DNA from: Torymus aiolomorphi
Lineage: Eukaryota; Arthropoda; Insecta; Hymenoptera; Torymidae
Length of the DNA: 64,000 bases
NCBI GenBank assembly: GCA_036365515.1
Contig: CM070877.1
Coordinates: 68,062,022 to 68,126,021 of the forward strand
Direction: 5' to 3'
The position numbers and the translations under genes are program-made. Shown piece by piece: positions 1 to 10,424 of this stretch. The notes under the pieces were generated by a model, which made no database searches, was not told the origin of the DNA, and saw nothing but the letters and a program-made list of their open reading frames with translations. The stretch's first letter is position 1; every line of letters begins with the position of its first letter.

Positions 1-75
1 AATATAATAGAGATATGTAATAAATTTCAAAAAACTGTATATTGTATTAAAAAATACTACAGTTATATATAGCTA
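1..75. repeat. 75-bp exact duplicate of 1436-1510
   Basis: Bases 1-75 are identical to 1436-1510, the 5' flank of the E1 gene. The same flank therefore appears on both sides of the copy-1 coding region, 1435 bp apart. This suggests a tandem E1 unit to the left of the window or a local duplication. Confidence 0.85.
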
Positions 76-105
76 CTAACCTAGTACTAACCTTCATGGT
101 CCAAA

Positions 106-1465
106 CTAAAAGTTTATCTTTAAACGCAGAAATTGATAGTGTTTTTTAATCAAGTTTCCATTATCCCACAAAGCATATGTAATTTCCTCTGTGCCTTCTA
201 CATCTTGCAGTTTTAAAACATGAAACGTAATTCCCTTTATTCCTGGACATATATTACATTCTTGTAAATAAAATAAATCAGACGGCTCAGAACACACTGT
301 TGCATTTATTATTTGTAACCGACTTTCATCCAATTCTGTGATGTTACTCCGTCTAAAATTAATTAAGCACGTAACAAATAAATCATAATTTGCGCAATGG
401 ATACAGAGTCAAACTTCTTTGATGGGGCTAACTAAGACATATTTAGGTCGCAAACTATAAAATTTCGATTTTCCAATTCTCAATTCTGGATTATGATTTT
501 TAAATACTTTATTCGTCTCTTTTAAACGTCGAGTAAGAAAACGCTTTACTTATTCTCTTTTTTATTTTTAACTTTAATTGTAACAACGTCACATTTATTA
601 TGACTTTGTCTTGAACAATTAAAATCATCATTTATATAATATTCTATAACAATTTTTTCCATGTTTTCATCAATCGGATGACCTGAATATGCATCTGGTT
701 CTGAATAAATTCCTTTTTCTTAAACAAGATTTCTGGATTTATTGATCATGTATATTGTTCTTTCTGGAAATAAAGATAAAATTTCATGTTTTGTAAAAGA
801 TGGAGGTAGCAAAGTCAGAATTTTTATTTTTTCTGATACTGTAGCACATTTTTGTAGGGCTAATCCAATATTTTGTAACCATTCCGTACAATGACACACA
901 GCTGTTGTTGATTCATTTGATTCAACAGAAACGTCATAGAATGTATTTAACTTAGCATCGAGGGTACTAGAAAATATTGAAATTAGTTCTGTTTTCTTTT
1001 GGTTTACGTAATTTTTACTAAATTTTTCACGAATAATGTTTTTCTTTTAAGTGGTGATACAGAGCCTAAAAATGATGTACTCATTTCATTATTAAATTCT
1101 CCGATGCGTTTTGGAGTACTTGGTAAAAAATCTTCGTCTATATCAACTTCAATATCGTCAACTACATTCTCAGTTACTACATCGACTACGATATCGGCAA
1201 ATTCATTGTCAATGCCATCCACCAATTTTAAAGCAAACTTATAACAATCTTTACATATACTTGTAGACGGTATCAAAAGTAAATTAGGATAGCGATATTT
1301 CAATGATTGAACAAGATCATCCAAATGCTTGAATAGTGTTTTATTCGATAGATAGTAGGCTTTCTTCTGTCTCCCAAAGAAATTGGAACACTTAATTCTA
1401 TCTTTTGAAAAACACTCAGTCATAGTGGTTGTTTTAATATAATAGAGATATGTAATAAATTTCAA
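106..1465 (-). pseudogene. E1 putative transposase-like gene, copy 1, broken
   Basis: Two minus-strand open pieces remain: an N-terminal piece (1465-1004) and a C-terminal piece (333-106). The stretch between them is homologous to the copy at 60463-61719 but interrupted by stops and shifts. The N-terminal piece has a Cys pair (SICKDCYKFALK), which suggests a small zinc-binding module, followed by an acidic linker. The C-terminal piece contains ECNICPGIKGITFHVLKLQ and extends 23 residues further than copy 2. From memory it resembles a multicopy family of uncharacterised arthropod proteins, probably transposon-encoded. I see no catalytic DDE triad and assign no activity. Confidence 0.6.
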
Positions 1466-2147
1466 AAAACTGTATATTGTATTAAAAAATACTACAGTTA
1501 TATATAGCTAAAAACATACAGTTTTGGCAAGTGTTAAGCTCAACGTTCACCATCTAGCGTACAAATGTATAAGTACATAATAAGCTCATATAAACACGCA
1601 CATACGATTCCGTATACCGCCTGTACTGTATACTGCCTACGCGTGTGAGTATGTGTGCGTGCGCGCGCGTGTGTATGCGTGTGTATGTGTATTACTTCAC
1701 ATATATATATAAATATCCGTTTATATTGAATTAATAAAATTTTATTGTATTTTATTTTATTTTTTTCTCATTCTATGGGCAAACTACAATATCCGACACA
1801 CACGATTTGGTAGACATTAACATCCCCTATCTTCATCTAAATTTTCATTAAGAAAAACATGGGGTTTTTGAAAAAAATTCATTTTTCCATAAAGTGCATT
1901 CTTTAGTAAAAACTGAATAACTTATGCATTTTTTATTTTTATGCAAGTGTCATGCAGGACATAAAAGAATGTGCTAATCTGAGTAAAATCACGTATAGTT
2001 TACTCAACAACTTAAAAAACTCGTGAATTGGCAGCTGTTTGAAAATGACCTTGAAAAATAAAATTTGCAAGTTAGGATTTTGTAAAAAAATTTTCGCATT
2101 GCCAACCGGATGTCATTTTAGTGCAATCGAAAAATGAAAAAATACGT

Positions 2148-2275
2148 AATAAGACTAACATAATGTGACGCATAATATTTAAGCCCTGAAGAGGGAAGTA
2201 ATAAATCTTCCGAAACGTTGGCAATTTTTAAATAAATGCTGTTACAAAAGTTCGTCTGGTGTCCATTAATTTCAT
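2148..2275 (+). mobile_element. 128-bp retroposed insert with 13-bp target duplication
   Basis: Copy 2 of E1 reads straight through this point, whereas copy 1 has 128 extra bases. They are flanked by a perfect 13-bp direct repeat, TGAAAAAATACGT (2135-2147 and 2276-2288). A long target duplication and the lack of terminal inverted repeats indicate retroposition. The insert contains a hammerhead-like core. A Penelope-like element or retrozyme fragment is my best guess. Confidence 0.75.
2181..2235 (+). ncRNA. Hammerhead-ribozyme-like motif
   Basis: The order of parts fits a minimal type I hammerhead. A stem I strand (GCC, 2183-2185) is followed by core CTGAAGA (2186-2192). Stem II is GGGA (2193-2196) paired with TTCC (2208-2211), including one wobble. 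The GAAA core is at 2212-2215 and a two-base-pair stem III is formed by A-C and G-T (2215-2218). The predicted cleavage follows T2219, and GGC (2220-2222) closes stem I. Such short stem III ribozymes are known from Penelope-like elements and animal retrozymes. Activity is not shown, and an alternative five-pair stem II would leave one extra G. Confidence 0.5.
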
Positions 2276-2425
2276 TGAAAAAATACGTGTCGAATCATTT
2301 TTCGAAGAAGAACAGCAATACTTTGATTCCAAAATGATCGGTGTGGTAGGATACTCTGGCTGTTCGAGTTGAGATGGATTCGGCCATAGGGTAAAGAAAA
2401 ATGTAGAAAATGTTGTGAATTACTC

Positions 2426-3880
2426 CACGTAAAAATGATTTATTCAGGTTGTATACAGATTCTATACAGCCGTTGTATACAATCCATATACAGGAATGAT
2501 TCTATACAAATTGTATAGAAATTGTATATAACCTTATACAATTGTATATAATCGGTATACAATATTTATTGCATCGCCCTACTATATAACCTAAAATAAA
2601 AATATTTTAAATTTATTTTATAGACCGTCATACGCGCACATAATAGATTTTTCAAAGACCATCCTAATTGTTACGTTTGCTTAAAACTCAATTACTATTT
2701 TTATGAGCAAAATAATGGTTGAGGTGATGCAACAGATAGAGGAATAAGATGTTTTCTTCCATCGGGAGAATCTAGACAAAATCAACATTTCGTAGTTGAA
2801 CGTCAACCCTTAAGCCTTTCTTTATGCGATTTTATCGTAAACATACGAACCCTTTCTGCACCTGAAAAAATAAAATAATTCACAGAGTATTTTCTCTAGC
2901 TGTAAAATTTTGTAATTAGAAATGATGAAAATGTGTGAAAAATAATTAGGTTAACATTCTGTAATTAGAAGCTTGAAAACAAATACGAAAACTTATCTGA
3001 TTTTGGTTTTCCTTGAGTTCTGCTGACCTACGACATAATTTATGCTTCTTTTAATATAAATTCGAATTGCCGCAGTTAATATTTTGTGAATGAAAATATA
3101 ATTTTCGTAACAGTTGTCGTCAACTAACACAAGCAAAAACAATGATCTTAAGTACTTGAAGCTTCTTGCGGAACATTCATGATAAACAAGTTAATAGTTT
3201 CGGCATTTCGTTCGGATTATTCACTCAGATTTTTGTATAATTTGTTATAAAATACGTATAATTATAAAGTTTTCTTGTTATTTTAATTACTCTTTTAGTT
3301 AGTTATAGGATTTATGAATTTAACATAATCTAATGATAAGAACGATTAATATCATACTATTGAAACCTTCGACTTGTTCAATGTGAATATTCCACTCAGT
3401 AGCTGCGCATCAAGTAATATCATTTGCGCTTACGTTATTGACAACAACTGTTATGAAAACTATATGTTTATGACAGAATCGCATAAAGAAAGAGTCAAGG
3501 ATTGACTTTCAACTAATATAAGAAATTTTGGTTTTGTCTAGATGGTAGAAAACGCCTTATTCTTTTATCTGTTGGAGCAGCGCACCACCTTTATTTGGCT
3601 CATAAAAATAGTAATTGAGTTTTAAGCATACCTAAGAATTATGTTGTTCTTCTAAAAATCTATTATGTGCGCGTATTACGTACTATAAAATAAATTTATA
3701 ATATTTTCATTATAGGTTATATAGCGGAGCGATGCCATACATATTACATACCGATTATATACAATTGTATAAGGTTGTAAACAATTTGTATACAATTTGT
3801 ATAGAATCATTCCTATACATGGATTGTATACGATGGCTATATACTATCTGTATACAACCTGAATAAATCATTTTTACGTG
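2426..3880. mobile_element. Foldback DNA element with about 400-bp inverted repeats
   Basis: The left end begins CACGTAAAAATGATTTATTC and the right end is its reverse complement, finishing at 3880. The inverted arms run roughly 2426-2840 and 3460-3880 at about 80% identity by eye. They are rich in GTATAC-type steps, and a central 600-bp AT-rich region lies between them. Identity stops exactly at both ends. No coding sequence is visible, so this is a non-autonomous foldback or MITE-like element. I could not find a convincing target duplication. Confidence 0.75.
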
Positions 3881-3927
3881 AGACCATCAAGAATCGTTGA
3901 AACACGAGTTTGATTGGTAAAAAGTTA

Positions 3928-4071
3928 AAATTCTAGACACAGAGACGAATTATAAAAAAAGAATAATTTTAGAAATGACATTAAATTAAACAGAAAAGTT
4001 CAAATTCTAGACACAGAGACGAATTATAAAAAAAGAATAATTTCAGAAATGACATTAAATTAAACAGAAAC
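3928..4071. repeat. Two-copy tandem duplication, period 74 bp
   Basis: The unit starting AAATTCTAGACACAGAG at 3928 repeats at 4002 with one or two differences. Confidence 0.9.
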
Positions 4072-4349
4072 AGAATTAGCAAAAAAAAGGAGATTCACTC
4101 ATTAAATACAGCCTATTTTCCAGTATTAAGAGCGTTTAAATTTAAAAACTAGAAAGACGTATATCTGTATATGTGTGTGTCGTATGTGTTTTTGTTTGCG
4201 TTTGACACCTACAGCTGTACCTATAAATACTCCCTTCCGAATTTTATATTTTTCAAAACTACACTCCACCGTTCACTCAGCACGATGGTGCAAATACTAG
4301 TTTAGAAACTCTCGACGAGTTAACAATGGTGTTAATTAACTATTATATA
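4072..4349. other. Unassigned AT-rich flank with a TATA-like motif
   Basis: No gene is seen. TATAAATA lies at 4222-4229, but I see no initiator at the expected spacing and cannot link it to a transcript. Confidence 0.3.
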
Positions 4350-4636
4350 TGTTAAATATTGTACATTCTATATTGCGTAATATAGATGAAAAGGTCGCGT
4401 ATGAATTGTATACGCGCACTCATACAAGTAAGTGTGCGTGTGCTCCAGTGACATCATGTGATCGGTGCGCGATCTGCAACGGCCGACTCGCGCAAAACTC
4501 TCTCTCGACCGTTGGACTCCAAGCGACAAGCACCTCGCGCCGTGAGCATGAGGCTGGCTACATCAATGTATTATTTATTTAATCAGTGTTAAATAAACTA
4601 TTCCTTTTTTACAACCACGGCTCAATTTATTTAACA
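4350..4636 (+). repeat. Copia-type 5' LTR (287 bp)
   Basis: The repeat starts TGTTAA and ends TTAACA, forming the short terminal inverted repeat typical of LTRs. It is followed at once by a primer-binding-like site and then a copia-type gag. A polyadenylation hexamer AATAAA lies in the last 60 bp. The 3' LTR partner is absent from the window. Confidence 0.7.
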
Positions 4637-4649
4637 TGGTAACAGAGTG
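4637..4649 (+). promoter_or_regulatory. Primer-binding site of the copia element
   Basis: TGGTAACAGAGTG directly abuts the LTR end. It resembles the initiator-tRNA-type primer site of copia elements (plant consensus TGGTATCAGAGC). Confidence 0.6.
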
Positions 4650-4864
4650 TGGTTTGTAAGTGTTAAAAAAAGACTCTGACCCAACACAAGCCTCGGCGAG
4701 TATTGGGGGCAGCTTACTGCTTATATCAAGACGGTGAACACCAAGGAAGAGAAAAACTCCGAGCACGAAGGAACGCTCGAGTCAAACAAACAAGCCACAA
4801 CATCGAAGGTCAAACAAGAGAAAGATTCTGAACAAGAAGGAACAAGAATAATCAAGAAGACGAA

Positions 4865-5776
4865 ATGGAAAGAAAAGATATAATAATACCAGTATTCGAT
4901 GACGGAAATTATAGTATGTGGAAAAAGAGAATCGAAATATTTTTGAAATTTAAAAAGTGTGATGTAGTGATAAAGAGGGCAAAAACTGCAAATGATAAGG
5001 AAGATTGGGATGAACAAGATCTAAAAGCAATAAATTATATATACAGCTCTATATCAGATAAACAATTGGAGTATGTGTGTCAAGAAAGCTGAGCATACGC
5101 AATAATAAGGAAGTTTGATCAGATGTATTTGAAGGAGTCAACGGCATTACAAATTGTTTGTAGAAACAAATTAGATAGAATAAGACTTGAAAAGTATAGT
5201 GATACAGAATCATTTTTCAACGAGCTTGAAAAGCTAGTTAATGATTTGAAAAGCGCGGGTGCAAAAGTTGGTGGAAAAGAGAAATTGAATTACATGCTAA
5301 ATACATTACCGGAGTCATTGAGTTACATAGGTGATTTAATAGACACTCTAAAGGAAGAAGAGCAAACAGCAGATTACGTCAGAAATAAGATAAAATTGGT
5401 GGAAATGAAAAACAAAAAGGACAGAGCAGAAAGAAATTCAAACGCATTTGCCGCAAATAAAGAAGGATGTTGCAAATGCGGTAAGCCCGGACATTTTGCA
5501 AGAGAATGCAAGAATGAAAGCCAAGCGGGACGCAGCGGCGAATCATGGCAAGGGTCAACACGAGGCAGAGGACGCGGAGGAAGCGGCCAAAGCAGCTACG
5601 GCAGAGGACGCAGAGGCGGCAGAGGTCAGCGCAGCCAACAAGCCAGCACGAGTCGACAAAGCAGCAAAGGAGCCAACGCATGGGTAGCTACGACGGCACA
5701 CGCGGCGCAGAGCGACGAAACAAAAAGGTTATATTTACATAAACATACCATCAAAAAACAATTAAACATACATTAA
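4865..5776 (+). pseudogene. Copia gag, one internal stop, element truncated
   Basis: The reading frame runs from the ATG at 4865 to 5776, interrupted only by one TGA at 5090-5092. The N-terminal part (FDDGNYSMWKKRIEIFL, then DEQDLKAINYIYSSISDKQ) is typical of copia Gag (UBN2/DUF4219 type). A CCHC zinc knuckle follows at about 5469-5510 (CCKCGKPGHFARECK). The tail is glycine/arginine-rich, as expected for RNA binding. Gag would package the element RNA. No protease, integrase or reverse transcriptase follows; homology ends near 5776, so the element is 3'-truncated. Confidence 0.85.
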
Positions 5777-7639
5777 TTACCATGTTTCTCAAAACACAGA
5801 TAACAGCGGCCCGGGGCGGGCACGGTAAGTCACCGTCGGCTCTCCATACCATTATATATATTACTTATATTTTTCTAAAAGTTTTTCCAAACGAATCGCT
5901 TCTCACTACACATTTAATCCTTATGAATCCTTGTAGATTTGTAAGGTTCTTTGACTGTTAACAACACGGAGAGAAAAGTTTCGTATCGTTAACTGGAGAC
6001 TCAGGCTAAACTGACCTGAGTGACTCAGGTAATAGGCAAAAGCTAGCATTACTTGTATCTCCGGTAATTTCTGCCTGACAGTCAACAGTATAGAGATTTT
6101 TTACACGTTCGCGAACTCTTAATAATTGATTTTGTTTAACTAAATGATAATAGAAAAGCATATTACAATTATAATTAACTTATGTAAGTCGTATATAAGC
6201 TATATAAAGTTTATTTATTTGTGTGTGTTACGTCTGTGACGTATCTTTAAAATTAAAATCTATATTCATATTCTCATCAGTAATTTCCTGACCTATAAAA
6301 TGATGTATTTGCGAATTTAAACGACACAGCATTTCGACAACATAACCGTGTGACGTAGCGAGCCACCAACTACGCGAAGGCATACGCGTGTTGTAATTTT
6401 GTGCATTCAGCATTTCTCAACTTCGAAATTGAACGATTTACGCCAAAATGTTTACTAAATTTGTTTAAAAAGATGATTTTGATCCATTGTCAAAATCATC
6501 TTTAACCTAATTTAATCGCTTAATAAATACGGCGATTTGCGCCATACAAACCAGTTATTCGCGCACAGATCGCGAACTCCGTACCACTCCAGCCGACAAT
6601 AGGAATAGCGATTATTTGTACAGGCCAATACGAGCCTATAGCAGATTACTAGAAAATATTTATATCAATTAAATCAATAAATTATCAGTATAATCACCCG
6701 CGCAACGGACGCATATCTTATTCAGTTAACGATACTTTAAGAATCAAATTATCTTATTTGTAAAACTTATATCATTCAATAAAGAGTGCATCTAATTAAT
6801 CATCAGTTTATTATTTACGAGAGCCTGCGTCCAGAGTAAAGGTAATATAAAACAAATATCATTCAATATAAAAATATAATCAATTCAATAAATATAAGAG
6901 TATATCCTCAACTCTCAAGACTTAACAGTGTGCAATTATTGTTTGCATCTCCTAACCTCAGAAAAACGCGACTGTTATGTTTCCGTTTACGGAGAACTCA
7001 GACAAAAACGCCCTGAGAGTCCGGCATTAGGCGCTTGGCTACATGCACTAGCCTCGGCGGAGAAATATAAGGTTATGTTTATGGAGTTTTTCTCTCCATG
7101 AAGAGCCTTGCGTAGGAGGAATCACTTTTTTGACAATACTGCAATATGCTTGTATCGACGAATCCATATTGTTTTAAAGTTGGAAGATTATTATTGACTA
7201 TTAACAAAAGTCTTGCCCTAGGGGAACAACCGTGATCTTTTTGATCACGGTTTTCTACTTATATTCTTCTAAAGTTTTTCCAAAGTTTTCAAAAAGTGGT
7301 TTTAGGGCTACTGGCGTGGGATACCCCTTGAAATATAAATCCCACGCGCCTACTAAAGGGGACAAGCCATGGTTAGGGGGTCAAAAAATCGACTTTTTTT
7401 TATTTACTATTTCGATAGCAAATTTTCCGCCAAAATACAGTGCTTCCCACCACATTTCGAAATTCGATTTCGTTTAGAAAATACAGTTAAAACCGCGAAG
7501 TTACTTTTGTTTTTGCATATTTAGTGATTTCACTCAAAATATCACTTTTAGACATTGTACTATTGATAATCTTATTAATCTTATATTATGTTATGTTTTA
7601 CAGCATACAATACGTAAATGTATAACATAAATATACATT
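5777..7639. other. Unassigned repeat-derived stretch
   Basis: No convincing gene is present. Two weakly similar blocks occur: about 5867-5900 matches 7255-7290 (ACTTATATT then CTAAAAGTTTTTCC-like), and about 5990-6070 matches 6990-7060 (an ACTCAG, CCTGAG, TTAGGC pattern). This hints at a decayed element bounded by diverged direct repeats. The small ORF at 6228-6413 (minus) has no recognisable features. Confidence 0.35.
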
Positions 7640-7644
7640 GACAT

Positions 7645-8202
7645 TGTGCACGAATGAACGTGTACGAGTTATTTATATTGTTAGAGTTTGTCAACGAGAA
7701 GAAATGAATAAGTGTGACTCTTTGAGTCTCTGTTCCAACCCACTCGAGAGTAGAGATGGAGCAGAAAGAAAGGTTGAACGTGAAAGCACGTTCTAATAAA
7801 TAAAGTAAAGGCAATAATATGTCTTAGTCGCAACTAAGACAAGTGTAGGCAAATGTACGCAACAAGTATAGGCAAAAGTATAGGGGAAAAGTAACAAGGC
7901 ATGTGCATAAAGCACCTAATAAATATGTAAGTAAAGGCAATAATATGTCTTAGTCGCAACTAAGACAAGGGTAGGCAAATGTACGCAACAAGTATAGGCA
8001 AAAGTATAGGCAATGTCTGTATATAGCGGTTAGAGCGGTATGGGTAATATTGGTAAGTAGAGGAGACTGTATGTTTTAATGTCTCCCCCGAGTGCAAGTC
8101 ACGTACCTATACTTATACACTCGGGGTGATGTTTTTCATTGCGGGTAGCGATTTGGCGCTTGCCATCTAGCGGACACTTGCGGCACTATACAGTCCCGAA
8201 CA
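7645..8202. repeat. Left LTR of the hairpin element
   Basis: It starts TGTGCACGAATG and ends CCCGAACA. It is about 99% identical by eye to 9623-10179 and contains four classes of hairpin, including TGTCTTAG with CTAAGACA twice (7820-7841 and 7946-7967). Confidence 0.8.
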
Positions 8203-9622
8203 TACCGCCCGCCTTCGTCCATGTAGGGGACGAACAGAAACAGTTAAGCAGACATTAACAGTCGTGATGGCTAAGATTGGGATGCAGTAATTGGAGACTT
8301 TGAGGTGTTAATTTTTTCTACAATATAAATATCTGGATACTTGGCTTTGAGTAGTTCTTGCTCGTAGAAACCTCCTGTGTATACGAATGAACGTATACGG
8401 AGTTTATATTATTTGGGTTTATCGCCGAGAGAAAATAATAAATTGTAACGACTCTTAAAGTATTTGCTCCAACCCACTCGAAAGTAAAGTTGTAGCAAAA
8501 GGCATATGAACGCTACGCGCGTTCGAGTAAATATAGGCAAGCAATACGCAAGGTATAGGCAATAGGCAAACTAATAATACGAGAGCCTCACGTATTATCA
8601 GCTAAGCTTAAAATAGCAATTTAGACTCCAAGAATCTATGCTTCCAACTTTTCTCGCAAAGAATAAGTTGAAAGCAGAAAAGTAGGAATTCGTATTATTC
8701 GCAAATAAAACGAAGTAGTTATAGGCAAGCAAATATAGTGGAAACATAAAGTATAGGCATTTAATGCAGGCTAACGTGTAATAATGTATGTTCGCGTAAA
8801 GTAAGCGAATGAAAACAGTAACTAATACGAGAGCTTCTCGTATTATAAGTAAAGCAGTAAAGTATGTAAGGCAAAAGCTGTATGTAATAATGGGTCGGTT
8901 GACTCCTAAAGTCAATGTATCCAGCTTTTTTTGCAAAGAATAAGTTCGGTACAAAAGATAGACACTTAGAATTAAGATTCCAAAAGTCTTTGCAGTCAAC
9001 TCTCCTCGAAAGGCGAAGTTGAACTGTAGATAGAAGATGAACGCAATGCGTTCGAGCAAGTAGGCAAGGGGTAACGGCAAATAATACGAGAGCTTCTCGT
9101 ATTATTAGCAAAGTAAGCAAAGCAAGTAAAAGTAGTAATTGGGCAAGAAGTAAAGCAAGGGGTAAATATAGACAAGGCAAATAATGTTTGGCGAGAGAGA
9201 AAAATAAGTCGTAGGACTTAAAGTATTTGCTCCCACCCACTCGCAAGTAGAGTGGTAGCAAAGGAAATGTGTACACGAAGCGCGTTCGTGTAAATAGGCA
9301 ATAATATGTCTTACTCGCAAGTAAGACACCAAAAATAGGCAATGTAAGTAAAAGTGATGGCATTTTGAAAAACGTTGGATATTAAAGATTCTTGAGTTTT
9401 ATGAGTTGATGTGATGACTCCGCCCGCCGTGCGAGTGCGGAGGCTGAAGATCAGTCACACGAGGTCTCGTTAGGAGGTCGTAAATCTCCAACGAAATCGC
9501 CTTACTTGTCAGAGGTCGTAAATCTCTGGCAATTGAGAACAACTAAATAACAGAATTTTATCCGATCGCTTTTCAAGTATTCCTCTCGGTTGGCAACTCT
9601 ATCCGGCTCGAAGGACCAAAAA
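8203..9622. repeat. Internal array of diverged hairpin modules
   Basis: At least four diverged copies of the module seen once in each LTR occur here, joined by short AGGCAA-rich linkers. Examples are hairpins at 8379-8398, 8469-8493, 8508-8524, about 8572-8597, 8639-8675, 8823-8845, 8992-9026, 9039-9053, 9230-9256, 9273-9291 and 9307-9328. Open frames on the minus strand here are by-products of the repeats. Confidence 0.7.
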
Positions 9623-10179
9623 TGTACACGAGTGAACGTGTACGAGTTATTTATATTGTTAGAGTTTGTCAACGAGAAGAAATGAATAAGTGTGACTCTT
9701 GGAGTCTCTGTTCCAACCCACTCGAGAGTAGAGATGGAGCAGAAAGAAGGTTGAACGTGAAAGCACGTTCTAATAAATAAAGTAAAGGCAATAATATGTC
9801 TTAGTCGCAACTAAGACAAGTGTAGGCAAATGTACGCAACAAGTATAGGCAAAAGTATAGGGGAAAAGTAACAAGGCATGTGCATAAAGCACCTAATAAA
9901 TATGTAAGTAAAGGCAATAATATGTCTTAGTCGCAACTAAGACAAGGGTAGGCAAATGTACGCAACAAGTATAGGCAAAAGTATAGGCAATGTCTGTATA
10001 TAGCGGTTAGAGGGGTATGGGTAATATTGGTAAGTAGAGGAGACTGTATGTTTTAATGTCTCCCCCGAGTGCAAGTCGCGTGCCTATACTTATACACTCG
10101 GGGTGATGTTTTTCATTGCGGGTAGCGATTTGGCGCTTGCCATCTAGCGGACACTTGCGGCACTATACAGTCCCGAACA
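9623..10179. repeat. Right LTR of the hairpin element
   Basis: It starts TGTACACGAGTG, giving a perfect GTACACG/CGTGTAC terminal hairpin, and ends CCCGAACA followed by the target duplication GACAT. Confidence 0.8.
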
Positions 10180-10246
10180 GACATTGTAGACGAACTTAAC
10201 TCGAGTTATAAATCTCGTGTATCTCACTCTACTTATAGAAAGGTAT

Positions 10247-10424
10247 GTACGCCCGAGGGAAGTTGATTCTTGTTGAACGTGCCGGGTAATTTCAAAATCC
10301 TGCAATCCCATTGGACAATTCATGTGTAAACATTAACCCAAAATTGGAATTGTCCAATGAAATTGCAGGATTTTCAAATTGACTAGGCACGTTCCACAAG
10401 AATCAACTTCCCTCGGGTATACGT
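10247..10424. mobile_element. Hairpin MITE, about 180 bp
   Basis: Near-perfect inverted arms are centred on about 10335. The left CCCGAGGGAAGTTGATTCTT (about 10253) is mirrored to the right end near 10417, and the inner arms both contain AATCCTGCAAT and ATTGGACAATTC. There is no coding capacity. Confidence 0.8.

Larger units (their letters stand above)
1..2387 (-). mobile_element. E1 long-TIR DNA transposon, copy 1 (left end outside window)
   Basis: This is one of two copies of the same element; the other spans 59705-63793. The broken gene (106-1465, minus), its 5' flank (1466-1560) and a long terminal repeat (about 1673-2387) align collinearly with copy 2. The repeat end is fixed because copy 1 and copy 2 both lose similarity just after the sequence GATGGATTCGG. 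The left terminus lies off the window. A 128-bp foreign insert sits in the TIR at 2148-2275. Boundaries come from my eye alignment; the superfamily is not established. Confidence 0.7.
7645..10179. mobile_element. Non-coding LTR-type element packed with hairpin modules
   Basis: Two direct repeats of about 558 bp (7645-8202 and 9623-10179) begin TGT and end ACA. They enclose 1420 bp without gag or pol. A 5-bp target duplication GACAT flanks the whole (7640-7644 and 10180-10184). The repeats differ at about six positions plus one indel, so insertion is fairly recent. The LTRs and the internal part are both built of recurring hairpin modules, described in the findings. This is a LARD/TRIM-like non-autonomous element; I recognise no primer site or strong polypurine tract, so mobilisation is unexplained. 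Confidence 0.75.

Noticed and set aside
7801..8000. CRISPR-like direct repeats
   Set aside because: Two copies of a palindromic repeat with related, not unique, spacers in eukaryotic LTR DNA. It is explained by the duplicated hairpin module.
8598..9363. Long overlapping minus-strand ORFs (up to 200 aa) in the hairpin element
   Set aside because: Several frames are open at once, sequence is low-complexity Leu/Tyr-rich and follows the hairpin repeats. No domain is seen, so they are shadows of the repeat structure.
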